A DNA stretch of 64,000 nucleotides from DASYVD01 sp050693035 (GTDB taxonomy: Bacteria; Actinomycetota; UBA4738; CALAEC01). A program made the position numbers and the translations under genes. Position 1 is the stretch's first letter; the number at the start of each line of letters is the position of its first letter. The stretch covers positions 10,202 to 74,201 of the forward strand of contig JBOGWB010000009.1 of assembly GCA_050693035.1 (NCBI GenBank), in the 5' to 3' direction. Shown here in pieces: positions 17,373 to 24,642 of this stretch. A model generated the notes under the pieces. That model saw nothing but the letters and a program-made list of their open reading frames with translations, ran no database searches and had not been told where the DNA came from.

Positions 17373-17405
17373 CCGAGCCGCCGCCGGCGGCCGGCGGCGG
17401 CTCGG
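17373..17405 (-). terminator. perfect 15-bp GC hairpin
   Basis: CCGAGCCGCCGCCGG, a 3-base loop CGG, then its exact complement to 17405. It lies just downstream of the 53-residue membrane protein gene (minus) and before the DUF6328 gene. There is no U-run after it on the minus strand, so it may be a GC-only terminator, an mRNA stabiliser or an attenuator. Confidence 0.5.
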
Positions 17406-17427
17406 AAAATCCGGTGGGTGTGCTGGC

Positions 17428-17589
17428 CTATTCCGTGAACAGCGGAAGCAGGTACCGCGCGATGAAATAGAGCACCACGATCACGATGGCCAGGATGAAG
17501 GCGTACTTCACCAGGGCGAACGAGGTAAGCCCCGCCCCCGTGTCAGGCTCGCGCACCGGCTCGTGGTGATGTGGATCTTCATAGGTCAT
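17428..17589 (-). CDS. 53-residue single-span membrane protein
   Basis: 53 residues: an acidic/His-rich head (TYEDPHHHEPVREPD) followed by one membrane helix (YAFILAIVIVVLYFIARYLL) and a short tail. The ATG at 17589 has a near-ideal AGGAGGAAAACC site in front, which rules out a longer start at 17637. A sigma-B/SigF-like promoter candidate lies upstream (17614-17639). It is next to the stress sigma operon, so a small stress-membrane role is plausible, but the function is unknown. Confidence 0.7.
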   Translation of the reverse strand: MTYEDPHHHEPVREPDTGAGLTSFALVKYAFILAIVIVVLYFIARYLLPLFTE

Positions 17590-17613
17590 GGTTTTCCTCC
17601 TTCCTCTGCTGTG

Positions 17614-17639
17614 TTTCCCAGGGAAGGGCACGGCCAAAC
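17614..17639 (-). promoter_or_regulatory. weak sigma-B/SigF-like promoter (GTTTGG-N14-GGGAAA)
   Basis: Read on the minus strand, GTTTGG (17639-17634) and GGGAAA (17619-17614) are 14 bases apart. The -35 half and spacing fit the sigma-B class; the -10 half deviates from GGGTAT. It precedes the 53-residue membrane protein. Confidence 0.35.
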
Positions 17640-17656
17640 CGGTCCCGGGGGGCCCG

Positions 17657-18475
17657 CTAGCCCTCGCCCGCGATCTTCTCCCGCAGCTGGCGGAGCGTCC
17701 GAGAGAGCAACCGGGAGACGTGCATCTGGGAGATCCCGAGCTCCTCGGCGATCCGGGTCTGGCTCAAGCCCCGAAAGAACCTGAGGTAGAGGATGCGCCG
17801 CTCTCGGGCGGGGAGCCGCTTGAGCGCCGGGGCCACGCTGGCCCATCCTTCCAGGATCTCCAAGGTTTCGTCCTCGCCGCCGATCTGCTGGGCGGAGGTC
17901 GTCCCCTCGTCATCGATGGGAGCGTCCAGCGAGGTGGTCGAGTAGGCGTGGACGGTGTCCATCCCCTCGACGACCTCTTCCGAAGTCAGGCCGGTGCGCT
18001 CCGCGATCTCGTTCACCGTCGGCGAACGCCCGAGCTCCTGGGAGAGCTCGCTCACCACCCTGCTCACCCGAAGACCCGTCTCCTGAAGCCTCCGGGGCAC
18101 TCGAAGGGCCCATCCCTTGTCACGAAAGTGCCGCTTGAGCTCCCCGACGATGGTGGCCGTGGCATAGGTGGAGAACTTCACTTCCCGGCCGGGATCGAAC
18201 CGGTCGATGGCCTTGATCAACGCCACCATGGCCACCTGGACGAGGTCCTCCAGCGGCTCGCCCCTCCCCGAGAATCGCCGGGCCAGGTACTCCGCCAGAG
18301 GCTGATGCATGAGGACGAGCTCGTCCCTCACGTTCGAGTCCTCTCCGAGTCGTGCGAAGAGCTCATCGGAACGCTCCCACTGAAAGGCCTGCGACTCCGG
18401 GATCTCCTCCTCGTGCTCCTCGGAAGGAGCCCTCTTCTGGGAGGGGTGCTCTCCACCAGCGGACCGATCCTGCAT
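17657..18475 (-). CDS. SigB/SigF-family RNA polymerase sigma factor
   Basis: 272 residues with region 2 (DELVLMHQPLAEYLARRF, DLVQVAMVALIKAIDRFDP, KFSTYATATIVGELKRHFRD), region 3 and region 4.2 (LSQTRIAEELGISQMHVSRLLSR). This layout is the general-stress/sporulation sigma-B/F class, which recognises GTTT...GGGTA promoters. It lies 10 bases after its likely anti-sigma gene on the same strand, and the partner-switching genes are divergent next door. A charged N-terminal extension (~35 residues) is not part of the family core. Confidence 0.92.
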   Translation of the reverse strand: MQDRSAGGEHPSQKRAPSEEHEEEIPESQAFQWERSDELFARLGEDSNVRDELVLMHQPLAEYLARRFSGRGEPLEDLVQVAMVALIKAIDRFDPGREVKFSTYATATIVGELKRHFRDKGWALRVPRRLQETGLRVSRVVSELSQELGRSPTVNEIAERTGLTSEEVVEGMDTVHAYSTTSLDAPIDDEGTTSAQQIGGEDETLEILEGWASVAPALKRLPARERRILYLRFFRGLSQTRIAEELGISQMHVSRLLSRTLRQLREKIAGEG

Positions 18476-18485
18476 CCCGGGCCCC

Positions 18486-18875
18486 CTACCGACCGGCCGC
18501 GGACGTCTTCACCAGACGCATGGCGGGCTTTCCCTCGAACCGCTCGAAGCTCGGCGCCTCGGTCAGGCCGTTCAGCACCTGCCAGATCAGGCTCTCCTCG
18601 AACCCTTGGGGCGGCCAGTCACGGATGTCGCCGTCGGTGCAGACGACCACCTCCACCCCGGCCCCGGATGGCGTGATGTTCAGGGTGAGCTGGGTGGCGG
18701 AGCCTCCGTCGACCAGGAGCTGCGCGCAGGCCTCATCGACGGCGATCCGGAGGTCCTCGATGTCGTCGTATCCGAGGTCCAGGCGCGCCGCGACGCTCGC
18801 CGTTACCGACCGGACCACGTGGAGGAACTCCGGTCGAGCCGGCACGGTGACCCTGATCTCGCCTTCGTGGTCCAC
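18486..18875 (-). CDS. anti-sigma factor, RsbW-type ATPase with altered N-box
   Basis: 129 residues of the HATPase_c_2 fold: VTVPARPEFLHVVRSVTASVA, then the N-box region LRIAVDEACAQLLVDGG. The usual EACxNA Asn is Gln here, so ATP/Mg handling and kinase activity may be reduced. It is placed directly before the sigma gene and is probably the factor that binds it. The GTG start is 6 bases from the +1 predicted by a TAGTAT box, a near-leaderless transcript. Confidence 0.85.
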   Translation of the reverse strand: MDHEGEIRVTVPARPEFLHVVRSVTASVAARLDLGYDDIEDLRIAVDEACAQLLVDGGSATQLTLNITPSGAGVEVVVCTDGDIRDWPPQGFEESLIWQVLNGLTEAPSFERFEGKPAMRLVKTSAAGR

Positions 18876-18886
18876 GACCGGACGCC

Positions 18887-18893
18887 TATACTA
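18887..18893. promoter_or_regulatory. overlapping divergent -10 boxes (TATACT / TAGTAT)
   Basis: The seven bases TATACTA serve as TATACT on the plus strand (rsbV-rsbW string) and TAGTAT on the minus strand (anti-sigma and sigma). Only one polymerase could bind at a time, so the two halves of the switch may be reciprocally transcribed. Confidence 0.5.
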
Positions 18894-18937
18894 GCCGGGA
18901 CCCGCTGGGCCGGAGCGGCCCGCCCGAACCGAAGGGG

Positions 18938-19291
18938 GTGACACCGATCGACCTTTCCCTGGAATCGAGGACCGTGGGCGGATGGACGGTCGTCGACGTC
19001 AAGGGTGAGGTGGACCTGTTCACCGCGCCCAGGCTTCGAGAGCACGTGGTCGGCCTGGTGGAGGAGGACCAGCGCCGCATCGTCGTCAACCTGGAGGACG
19101 TGGACTTCATGGATTCCACGGGCCTCGGAGTGTTGGTCGGCGCGCTGAAGCGTCTCAAGGAGAAGGACGGGCAACTCGCCTTGATCTGCTCGCAGGGATC
19201 CGTCCTCCGGGTCCTCACGGTCACCGGGCTCAACAAGGTGTTCTCTATCTACGACTCCGTGGAGGAGGCGACCAAGGCAGGCGGGGGATGA
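18938..19291 (+). CDS. STAS anti-anti-sigma factor (RsbV-like)
   Basis: 117 residues with a full STAS domain: WTVVDVKGEVDLFTAPRLREH, RIVVNLEDVDFMDSTGLGVLVGA. The Ser of DST is the phosphorylation site of RsbV/SpoIIAA proteins. Unphosphorylated protein would capture an RsbW-type kinase and free the sigma factor. The GTG start directly follows GAAGGGG. It overlaps the next gene by 4 bases (ATGA). Confidence 0.9.
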   Translation: MTPIDLSLESRTVGGWTVVDVKGEVDLFTAPRLREHVVGLVEEDQRRIVVNLEDVDFMDSTGLGVLVGALKRLKEKDGQLALICSQGSVLRVLTVTGLNKVFSIYDSVEEATKAGGG

Positions 19292-19737
19292 GCGACCGCT
19301 CGGACTCGTTCGTCCTCGAGTTCCCCCCGGAGGCTCACTACGTGAGCACGGCACGGATCTTCGCCGCCGGGGTGGCCCGGACCTACGGCACCGACGAGGA
19401 CCTCGTGGAGGACCTCAAGATCGCCGTCTCCGAGGCGTGCACCAACGCCATCAAGGCGAGGACGGGCGGGACGGCGAAGGGCCCGGTGCGCCTGTCGGTC
19501 CGTCGAGAGGCAGATGTGCTCTCCTTCGAGGCCGAGGACACGGGGATCGTCCCGGCGGGAGACGGCCCCGAACCGGTCATCCCGAGCAGCGGGTCCACCT
19601 CGGAGGACATCGCCCGCCGCCTCTCTCTGGAGACCATCCGGGCCCTGTTTCCGAGCACCCAGATCGTCCCCGGGCCCGAGGGCGGCGGAAACATCCGCTT
19701 CTCGTTCCCCCTCCGCCAAACCGAACCGTCTGCCTGA
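19288..19737 (+). CDS. RsbW-type anti-sigma serine kinase
   Basis: 149 residues. The N-box KIAVSEACTNAIKAR is intact, and an SFEAEDTGI-like G1 region and a weaker C-terminal ATP lid are present, so this copy should bind ATP, unlike the Gln-containing paralogue at 18486. Coupled to the STAS gene (ATGA), it is the natural kinase for that STAS protein. The G1 region lacks the classical DxGxG, so activity needs testing. Confidence 0.85.
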   Translation: MSDRSDSFVLEFPPEAHYVSTARIFAAGVARTYGTDEDLVEDLKIAVSEACTNAIKARTGGTAKGPVRLSVRREADVLSFEAEDTGIVPAGDGPEPVIPSSGSTSEDIARRLSLETIRALFPSTQIVPGPEGGGNIRFSFPLRQTEPSA

Positions 19738-19792
19738 AACGCCTCAACTACCCCCTTCGCCCCATCTTCGGGCGGGAAATCTGACAATTCGC

Positions 19793-19817
19793 GTGCAACG
19801 CTCGTCTCGCCGGGTAA
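19793..19817 (+). promoter_or_regulatory. sigma-B/SigF-like promoter GTGCAA-N13-GGGTAA
   Basis: The -10 GGGTAA and 13-base spacing fit the sigma-B class, though the -35 GTGCAA deviates from GTTTAA. It lies 67 bases before the third RsbW-type gene, which would give feedback on the sigma system. Confidence 0.45.
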
Positions 19818-19883
19818 GTACTGGGGGAAGGATGGGCCCGAGCGTCAGAGTGGCGCGCGGGGACCCGAAGGCAGGTGAGTGCG

Positions 19884-20321
19884 ATGGCCCGCAAGCGCCA
19901 GACCCGACTTCCCTTGAACCCGAGGGCGGGCTCCGCGGCTCGGCGATTCGTCGAGTCCTTTCGCCAGAACCTCGATCCGGAATCGTTCGAGCGCCTGCGG
20001 CTTCTGGTGAGCGAACTGGTCAACAACAGCATGAAGCACAGCGGCCGCCCGGAGGGAGATCCCATCGTTCTCACCGTGGAACTCGACAACCGACAGGTGC
20101 GAGCCGAAGTCGTGGACGGGGGCGCCGGCGGCGACGTGCTGCGGACCTCGCCGGAGGCCCGCGGCGAGTCCGGCTGGGGACTGTTCCTCGTCGACCGGCT
20201 GGCCGATACCTGGGGCTACTCGGGAGAGGGCCCCACCCGGGTCTGGTTCACTCTCCCCACCCATTCCGGAAGAACGTTCGGGCCGCGCTGGCCGGAGAAT
20301 TCCCAGGCCGATAGCGCGTAA
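19884..20321 (+). CDS. RsbW-type ATP-binding protein
   Basis: 145 residues from ATG 19884 (GTG 19875 is an alternative with three more residues). The N-box is RLLVSELVNNSMKHSG, G1 is VVDGGAGGD, and GWGLFLVDRLADTWGY is G2, the clearest HATPase motif set of the three paralogues. Proteins of this type regulate sigma factors or partner phosphatases. It has its own sigma-B-like promoter and precedes the phosphatase gene by 10 bases. Confidence 0.85.
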   Translation: MARKRQTRLPLNPRAGSAARRFVESFRQNLDPESFERLRLLVSELVNNSMKHSGRPEGDPIVLTVELDNRQVRAEVVDGGAGGDVLRTSPEARGESGWGLFLVDRLADTWGYSGEGPTRVWFTLPTHSGRTFGPRWPENSQADSA

Positions 20322-20324
20322 TAT
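20319..20324 (+). promoter_or_regulatory. -10 box TAATAT, leaderless promoter of the phosphatase gene
   Basis: TAATAT overlaps the upstream stop codon and is followed by seven bases and GTG 20332. Confidence 0.5.
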
Positions 20325-20331
20325 CGCGCTC

Positions 20332-22944
20332 GTGGAGCGCGTGGCGGACGAGGCTCACGGCCGCATCCCCGGACGTCTCTCTCGGGGCATCGAGCCCTAT
20401 CTGCTCGATCTGGTGCAGGTCGCGGTGGTGGCGACCGATGCCGGCGGGTCCATCATCCACTGGAACCGATTCGCGGAGACGTTCTACGGCTGGTCCCGAG
20501 AAGAGATCGAAGGGAGACCCCTGGCCGAGGTCATCTTCGGCCCGGACCTGCCCCTCGACGAATCGCTAACCTCGAGGGTGCTCTCCGGGGAAGCCTGGGA
20601 GGGAGAGCTCCCCACCCGCCGCCGGGATGGCTCCGTGTGCCAGACCTTGGTGAGCTTCTCCCCCATCCACGACGAAGCCGGGACCGCCGCCGGGACCGTG
20701 GCGATCTGCGTCGACATCACCGCTCGCCGGGAAGCCGAACAGCGTCTGTACGCGCAGTATGCGATCACCCGGGTCCTCGCGGAGTCGGAGGGCCTGCGCG
20801 AAGCCGCCCCGCAGCTCCTTCAGACCGTGGGGGAGACACTCGACTGGCTGGTGGGAGCGATCTGGCGGGTGGATCAAGCCGACGACGTCCTCCGGTGCGT
20901 GGACGCGTGGAGTGCCCCGGGGACCAGCGTCGAGGAGTTCCTGAACCTCACCCGGCAGACGACCTTCGTGCGGGGGCGGGGACTCCCCGGCCGGGTGTGG
21001 GAGACCGGGGAGTCGGCCTGGATCGTGGACGTGGTCCACGATCCGAACTTCCCGCGTGCCCCGGCGGCGTACGCGGTTGGCCTCCACGCGGGCTTCGGCT
21101 TCCCCATCCGCGTCGGTGAAGAGGTCCTCGGGGTGATCGAATTCTTCGCCCCAGAGACCCGGGAGCTCAACCCGCAGATCCTGGAGATGATGGCCGCCGT
21201 GGGCAGCCGGATCGGGCAGTTCATCGAACGGAAGGAGGCAGAGGAAGCCGTCCGGCAGAGCGAGAGCCGGAAGGCCGCCATCCTCGAGTCGGCGATGGAC
21301 TGCATCGTGTCAATGGATCATCGCGGCCGGATCATCGAGTGGAACCCGGCGTCGGAACGGATCTTCGGCCACGCTCGTGACGAAGTCATGGGGCGGCCTG
21401 TGGCGGAGGTGATCGTCCCGCCGGCCTTTCGCGATCGGCACCGCCGGGGCCTGGCCCGATACGTCGCCACCGGTGAGAGCCGGATCATCGGGAAGCGCCT
21501 CGAGCTGCCGGCCCTCCGAGCCGACGGAACCGAGTTCCCGGCAGAACTCTCGATCACCCGAGTGGAGGCCCCGGGACCTCCCCGGTTCACCGGTGTCATC
21601 CGGGACATCACCGATCGGCTCCGTACGGAGGCCGAACGGGAGCGTCTGCTCCAGGCGGAGCAGGCGGCCCGGGAAGCGGCCGAGCGGGCCACGGAGCGGC
21701 TGGCGTTCCTGGCCGACGTGAGCTCGGCCCTGGCATCCTCGCTGGACTACCGGCGGACCCTCCCTCGCGTCGCGCGTCTGGCCGTCCCCAGGGTGGCGGA
21801 CGCGTGTCTCGTCTACATGCTGCAGGAGGACGGCTCCATCGCCCGGCTGGCCATGGAGCTCGCCGACCCCGCCCACCAGGCGATCGCGGAACGCGTGGCG
21901 GAGCTCCGCATCGACCCCAATGCTTCCGGGGGGGTTCCCAAGGTTCTTCGGACCGGCCGGTCCGAGTTCCATCCGGAGGCAGACGCGCGGCTCCTGGCGG
22001 TCGACGTGGAGGATCCCGAGAAGCTGGTCCAGATCCTGGAACCCATGGCCATCACGTCATGGATGTGCGTCCCCCTGATGGCCCGGGGCCGGATCCTGGG
22101 AGCCGTCTCCTTCATCTCCACCCGCTCGGGGAGGCGCTACACGGCCGACGACCTGGCCTTCGCCGAGGACCTTGCCCGGCGGTCCGCCCTTGCCATCGAC
22201 AACGCCCGACTGTTCGAAGAACGAACCCGGATCGCTCGCTCTCTCCAACGGAGCCTGTTGCCCCCCGAGCTTCCCGAGATCCCGGGGATCGAGGCGGCGG
22301 CGCGGTACCGCCCCGCAGGGCTCGGCAACGAGGTGGGCGGCGACTTCTACGACCTGTTCGAGATCCGTGAAGGGCGGTGGGGCGTCGCCGTGGGTGACGT
22401 GTGCGGCAAGGGGGCGGAGGCCGCAGCGCTCACCGGGCTGGCCCGCTACACGATCCGCGAGGCCGCCGCGCACGACCCTCGCCCGAGCAGCGTGCTGATC
22501 TCGCTGAACCAGGCACTCCTGCGCCACGAGGAACTCCAGCTCTGCACGGTGGCGTTCGGGTATCTCCAGCCTGAGGAGGAAACGGCCCGCCTCACCCTGT
22601 CTTGCGGCGGCCACCCGCTCCCTCTCGTGCTGCGGGCGGACGGACAGCTCGACGTGGCGGGTACCGCGGGCACGATCCTCGGTGTGTTCGAGGACCCGGA
22701 GGTGGTCGATCTCGATGTGGAGCTGCGCCCCGGAGACAGCGTCGTGCTCTACACCGACGGCGTCACCGACGAGCGGACGGCGACGGAGGGATTCGGCGAG
22801 AAGCGCCTCAAGTCGATTCTCCGCTCTTGCCAGGGGATGGGTGCCGAAGGGATCGCAGACGTCATCGACCGCGCCGTCATGGAATTCCGCCCCGACGACC
22901 CTCGCGACGACGTGGCGTTGCTCGTGGTGAGGTTCTCGCCATGA
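20332..22944 (+). CDS. PAS-GAF-PAS-GAF-PP2C (RsbU/RsbP-like) stress phosphatase
   Basis: 870 residues. PAS1 ~20-130 (VVATDAGGSIIHWNRFAE), GAF1 ~150-300 (LDWLVGAIWRVDQ...), PAS2 ~310-430 (CIVSMDHRGRIIEWNPASER), a coiled linker rich in Glu/Ala/Arg, GAF2 ~460-630, then a SpoIIE/PP2C domain ~650-870. The PP2C domain carries LQRSLLPPELPEI, GGDFYDLFEI, GDVCGKGAEAA, CGGHPLPL and TDGVTDER; the metal-binding Asp residues are present. It should remove phosphate from a STAS protein when its sensor domains are triggered (light, redox or small molecules unknown), turning on the sigma factor. Cytoplasmic; no membrane segments. Coupled to a second STAS gene by ATGA. Confidence 0.92.
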   Translation: MERVADEAHGRIPGRLSRGIEPYLLDLVQVAVVATDAGGSIIHWNRFAETFYGWSREEIEGRPLAEVIFGPDLPLDESLTSRVLSGEAWEGELPTRRRDGSVCQTLVSFSPIHDEAGTAAGTVAICVDITARREAEQRLYAQYAITRVLAESEGLREAAPQLLQTVGETLDWLVGAIWRVDQADDVLRCVDAWSAPGTSVEEFLNLTRQTTFVRGRGLPGRVWETGESAWIVDVVHDPNFPRAPAAYAVGLHAGFGFPIRVGEEVLGVIEFFAPETRELNPQILEMMAAVGSRIGQFIERKEAEEAVRQSESRKAAILESAMDCIVSMDHRGRIIEWNPASERIFGHARDEVMGRPVAEVIVPPAFRDRHRRGLARYVATGESRIIGKRLELPALRADGTEFPAELSITRVEAPGPPRFTGVIRDITDRLRTEAERERLLQAEQAAREAAERATERLAFLADVSSALASSLDYRRTLPRVARLAVPRVADACLVYMLQEDGSIARLAMELADPAHQAIAERVAELRIDPNASGGVPKVLRTGRSEFHPEADARLLAVDVEDPEKLVQILEPMAITSWMCVPLMARGRILGAVSFISTRSGRRYTADDLAFAEDLARRSALAIDNARLFEERTRIARSLQRSLLPPELPEIPGIEAAARYRPAGLGNEVGGDFYDLFEIREGRWGVAVGDVCGKGAEAAALTGLARYTIREAAAHDPRPSSVLISLNQALLRHEELQLCTVAFGYLQPEEETARLTLSCGGHPLPLVLRADGQLDVAGTAGTILGVFEDPEVVDLDVELRPGDSVVLYTDGVTDERTATEGFGEKRLKSILRSCQGMGAEGIADVIDRAVMEFRPDDPRDDVALLVVRFSP

Positions 22945-23291
22945 GCGGCCTCGAGATCGAGGTTCGCCAGGAAGGGGGGGCCACCCTCCTGGCCCTTCAG
23001 GGAGAGCTCGACATCTCTTCGACCGAGCGCGTGGAGCAGGAGCTGCGCCGTGTCGAGGAGAGGTCGCCGCCGACGCTGGTGATCGACCTCCGCCCGCTCC
23101 GGTTCATCGACTCCACCGGCCTCCGACTGGTGCTGGGGGCCGACCTGCGGGCCCGGCGGGAGGGCCGGCGCCTGGTCATCGTGCGAGGGCCGGACACGGT
23201 CCATCGCGTGTTCCGGATCGCGCTCCTGGACCGCCGGCTCCAGTTCGTGGACGATCCCTCCTCGGTGGAGCTCGACGGCAGCCGCGACTGA
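22941..23291 (+). CDS. STAS anti-anti-sigma factor (second copy)
   Basis: 116 residues. ATLLALQGELDISSTERVEQ and LVIDLRPLRFIDSTGLRLVLGA give a complete STAS domain with the phosphorylatable Ser of DST. The ATG overlaps the phosphatase stop, so this is the most likely direct substrate of that phosphatase. The longer upstream frame is a shadow of the phosphatase gene. Confidence 0.88.
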   Translation: MSGLEIEVRQEGGATLLALQGELDISSTERVEQELRRVEERSPPTLVIDLRPLRFIDSTGLRLVLGADLRARREGRRLVIVRGPDTVHRVFRIALLDRRLQFVDDPSSVELDGSRD

Positions 23292-23333
23292 GCGGCCAGA
23301 ACCGACGCGCATCCAGATTCCTCTCGGAACGGC

Positions 23334-23359
23334 GTTTCGGTCCCTTGCGCTCGGGGTAA
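23334..23359 (+). promoter_or_regulatory. sigma-B/SigF-like promoter GTTTCG-N14-GGGTAA
   Basis: -35 GTTTCG at 23334-23339 and -10 GGGTAA at 23354-23359, spacer 14. The same -35 hexamer and spacer occur at 34191. It stands in front of a small zinc-ribbon gene. Confidence 0.6.
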
Positions 23360-23416
23360 AACCCGGGCCCCAAGCTCGTCCCGGAGGCGGGTCGAGCCGT
23401 TCGAAAGGAGCGCGGG

Positions 23417-23590
23417 ATGGCTCGGTGCCCGGCGTGCGAATCGGTTCGAATCGTGATCGTGGTGAGTCCTGGCCGTCGGGCCTTCTGCGCACGCTGCGGC
23501 ACCCGGTGGGTACAGGACGGCAGCCATCAGCGGAACATCAAGCGTCTGACCCGGCTGCCCTTCGACCCGACCACGGCCACACCCGCCTGA
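23417..23590 (+). CDS. 57-residue zinc-ribbon protein
   Basis: 57 residues. CPAC near the N-terminus and CARCGTRW ~18 residues later give a CxxC-CxxC zinc ribbon; the tail is basic (RNIKRLTRL). AAAGGAG at 23404-23410, 6 bases before the ATG, supports it as a real gene, and a sigma-B-like promoter lies upstream. Possibly a small nucleic-acid or protein-binding stress factor; the function is unknown. Confidence 0.75.
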   Translation: MARCPACESVRIVIVVSPGRRAFCARCGTRWVQDGSHQRNIKRLTRLPFDPTTATPA

Positions 23591-23733
23591 GCCGCGCCGG
23601 TCTCGTCCTCCGCCCTCCGCGCGCGACGTTTGGGTCGCGCTCGCCACGGGCAGACCGAAGCATGAGCCGGTCCACGACCGGCTGAGCCCACCTCTCTTCA
23701 GCGAGACCGGGCGGGGACGAGGTGGGCCGAGGC

Positions 23734-23739
23734 TACAAT
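23734..23739 (+). promoter_or_regulatory. -10 box TACAAT, leaderless promoter of cphB
   Basis: TACAAT, six bases (GGGCTC), then ATG 23746. It fixes the cyanophycinase start. Confidence 0.6.
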
Positions 23740-23745
23740 GGGCTC

Positions 23746-24642
23746 ATGCAGGACACTCCCGAGCGCTCCGCCGGAAGCCGAACCCATGGGATGCAGGGCC
23801 CGGTCATGCTCATCGGCGGAGCGGAGGACAGGCGCAAGGAACGTCACATCCTGGCCAGGTTCGTGGAGCTCGCGGGGGGCGCTGACGCGCACATCGCGGT
23901 CATCGGGACGGCTTCCTCGCTCGGTGACCGGGCCACGGCGGGCTACGGGGAGCTGTTCACGGCCCTGGGCGCCGGGAGGGTCACCGGTCTTCGCCCCATC
24001 TCCCGAGAGGACTCGGCCGACCCTCAGGCCCTCGGCGTGCTGGGGGAGACCACCGGAGTGTTCCTCACCGGCGGGAACCAGATCCGCCTGACCACCATCC
24101 TGGCGGGAACACGCCTGGGCGACGCGCTGGCCCGGGCACACGACCGCGGAGCTGTCATCGCCGGTACCTCCGCCGGGGCCAGCGCCCTGTCGAGCCACAT
24201 GGTCGCCTTCGGGCGGTCGGGTGGCACACCCAAGCACCGGATGGTCCACATCGCTTCGGGACTCGGGCTCGTTCCGGGGGTCATCGTCGACCAGCATTTC
24301 CAGGAACGGATGCGTCTGGGGCGGCTCCTCGCCGCCGTGGCTTTGTCCCCTTCCCTGGTGGGGATGGGGCTCGACGAAGACACCGCCGCCGTGATCTATG
24401 CGGACCGGACGCTCGAGGTCATCGGGCGCGGAGCAGTGCTCCTGGTGGACGGGTCGAACGTGGTGACCGACGCCTTCGAGGCCAAGGGCCACCGGCCGAT
24501 GCTCGTGTCCGGAGCGGTCGTGCACTCTCTGCCCACCGGGTCGTGGTTCGACCTCCGCTCGCGGACCCTGATCTCGGCCCCTCGAGGGCGAGTCGAGCCA
24601 CCGCAGGAGGCCCTCCCGGCGGAGCGGGAGGCCTCGGAGTGA
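23746..24642 (+). CDS. cphB: cyanophycinase
   Basis: 298 residues of the S51/dipeptidase E fold: MLIGGAEDRRKERHILARFV at ~20, FLTGGNQIRLTTIL, and the nucleophile elbow VIAGTSAGASALSSHM (Ser of GTSAGAS). A later VDQHFQERMRLGRLL carries the His typical of cyanophycinases. It hydrolyses the multi-L-arginyl-poly-L-aspartate polymer to beta-Asp-Arg dipeptides. No signal peptide, so intracellular. Its stop overlaps the cphA GTG, so storage and mobilisation enzymes are made from one leaderless mRNA. Confidence 0.93.
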   Translation: MQDTPERSAGSRTHGMQGPVMLIGGAEDRRKERHILARFVELAGGADAHIAVIGTASSLGDRATAGYGELFTALGAGRVTGLRPISREDSADPQALGVLGETTGVFLTGGNQIRLTTILAGTRLGDALARAHDRGAVIAGTSAGASALSSHMVAFGRSGGTPKHRMVHIASGLGLVPGVIVDQHFQERMRLGRLLAAVALSPSLVGMGLDEDTAAVIYADRTLEVIGRGAVLLVDGSNVVTDAFEAKGHRPMLVSGAVVHSLPTGSWFDLRSRTLISAPRGRVEPPQEALPAEREASE

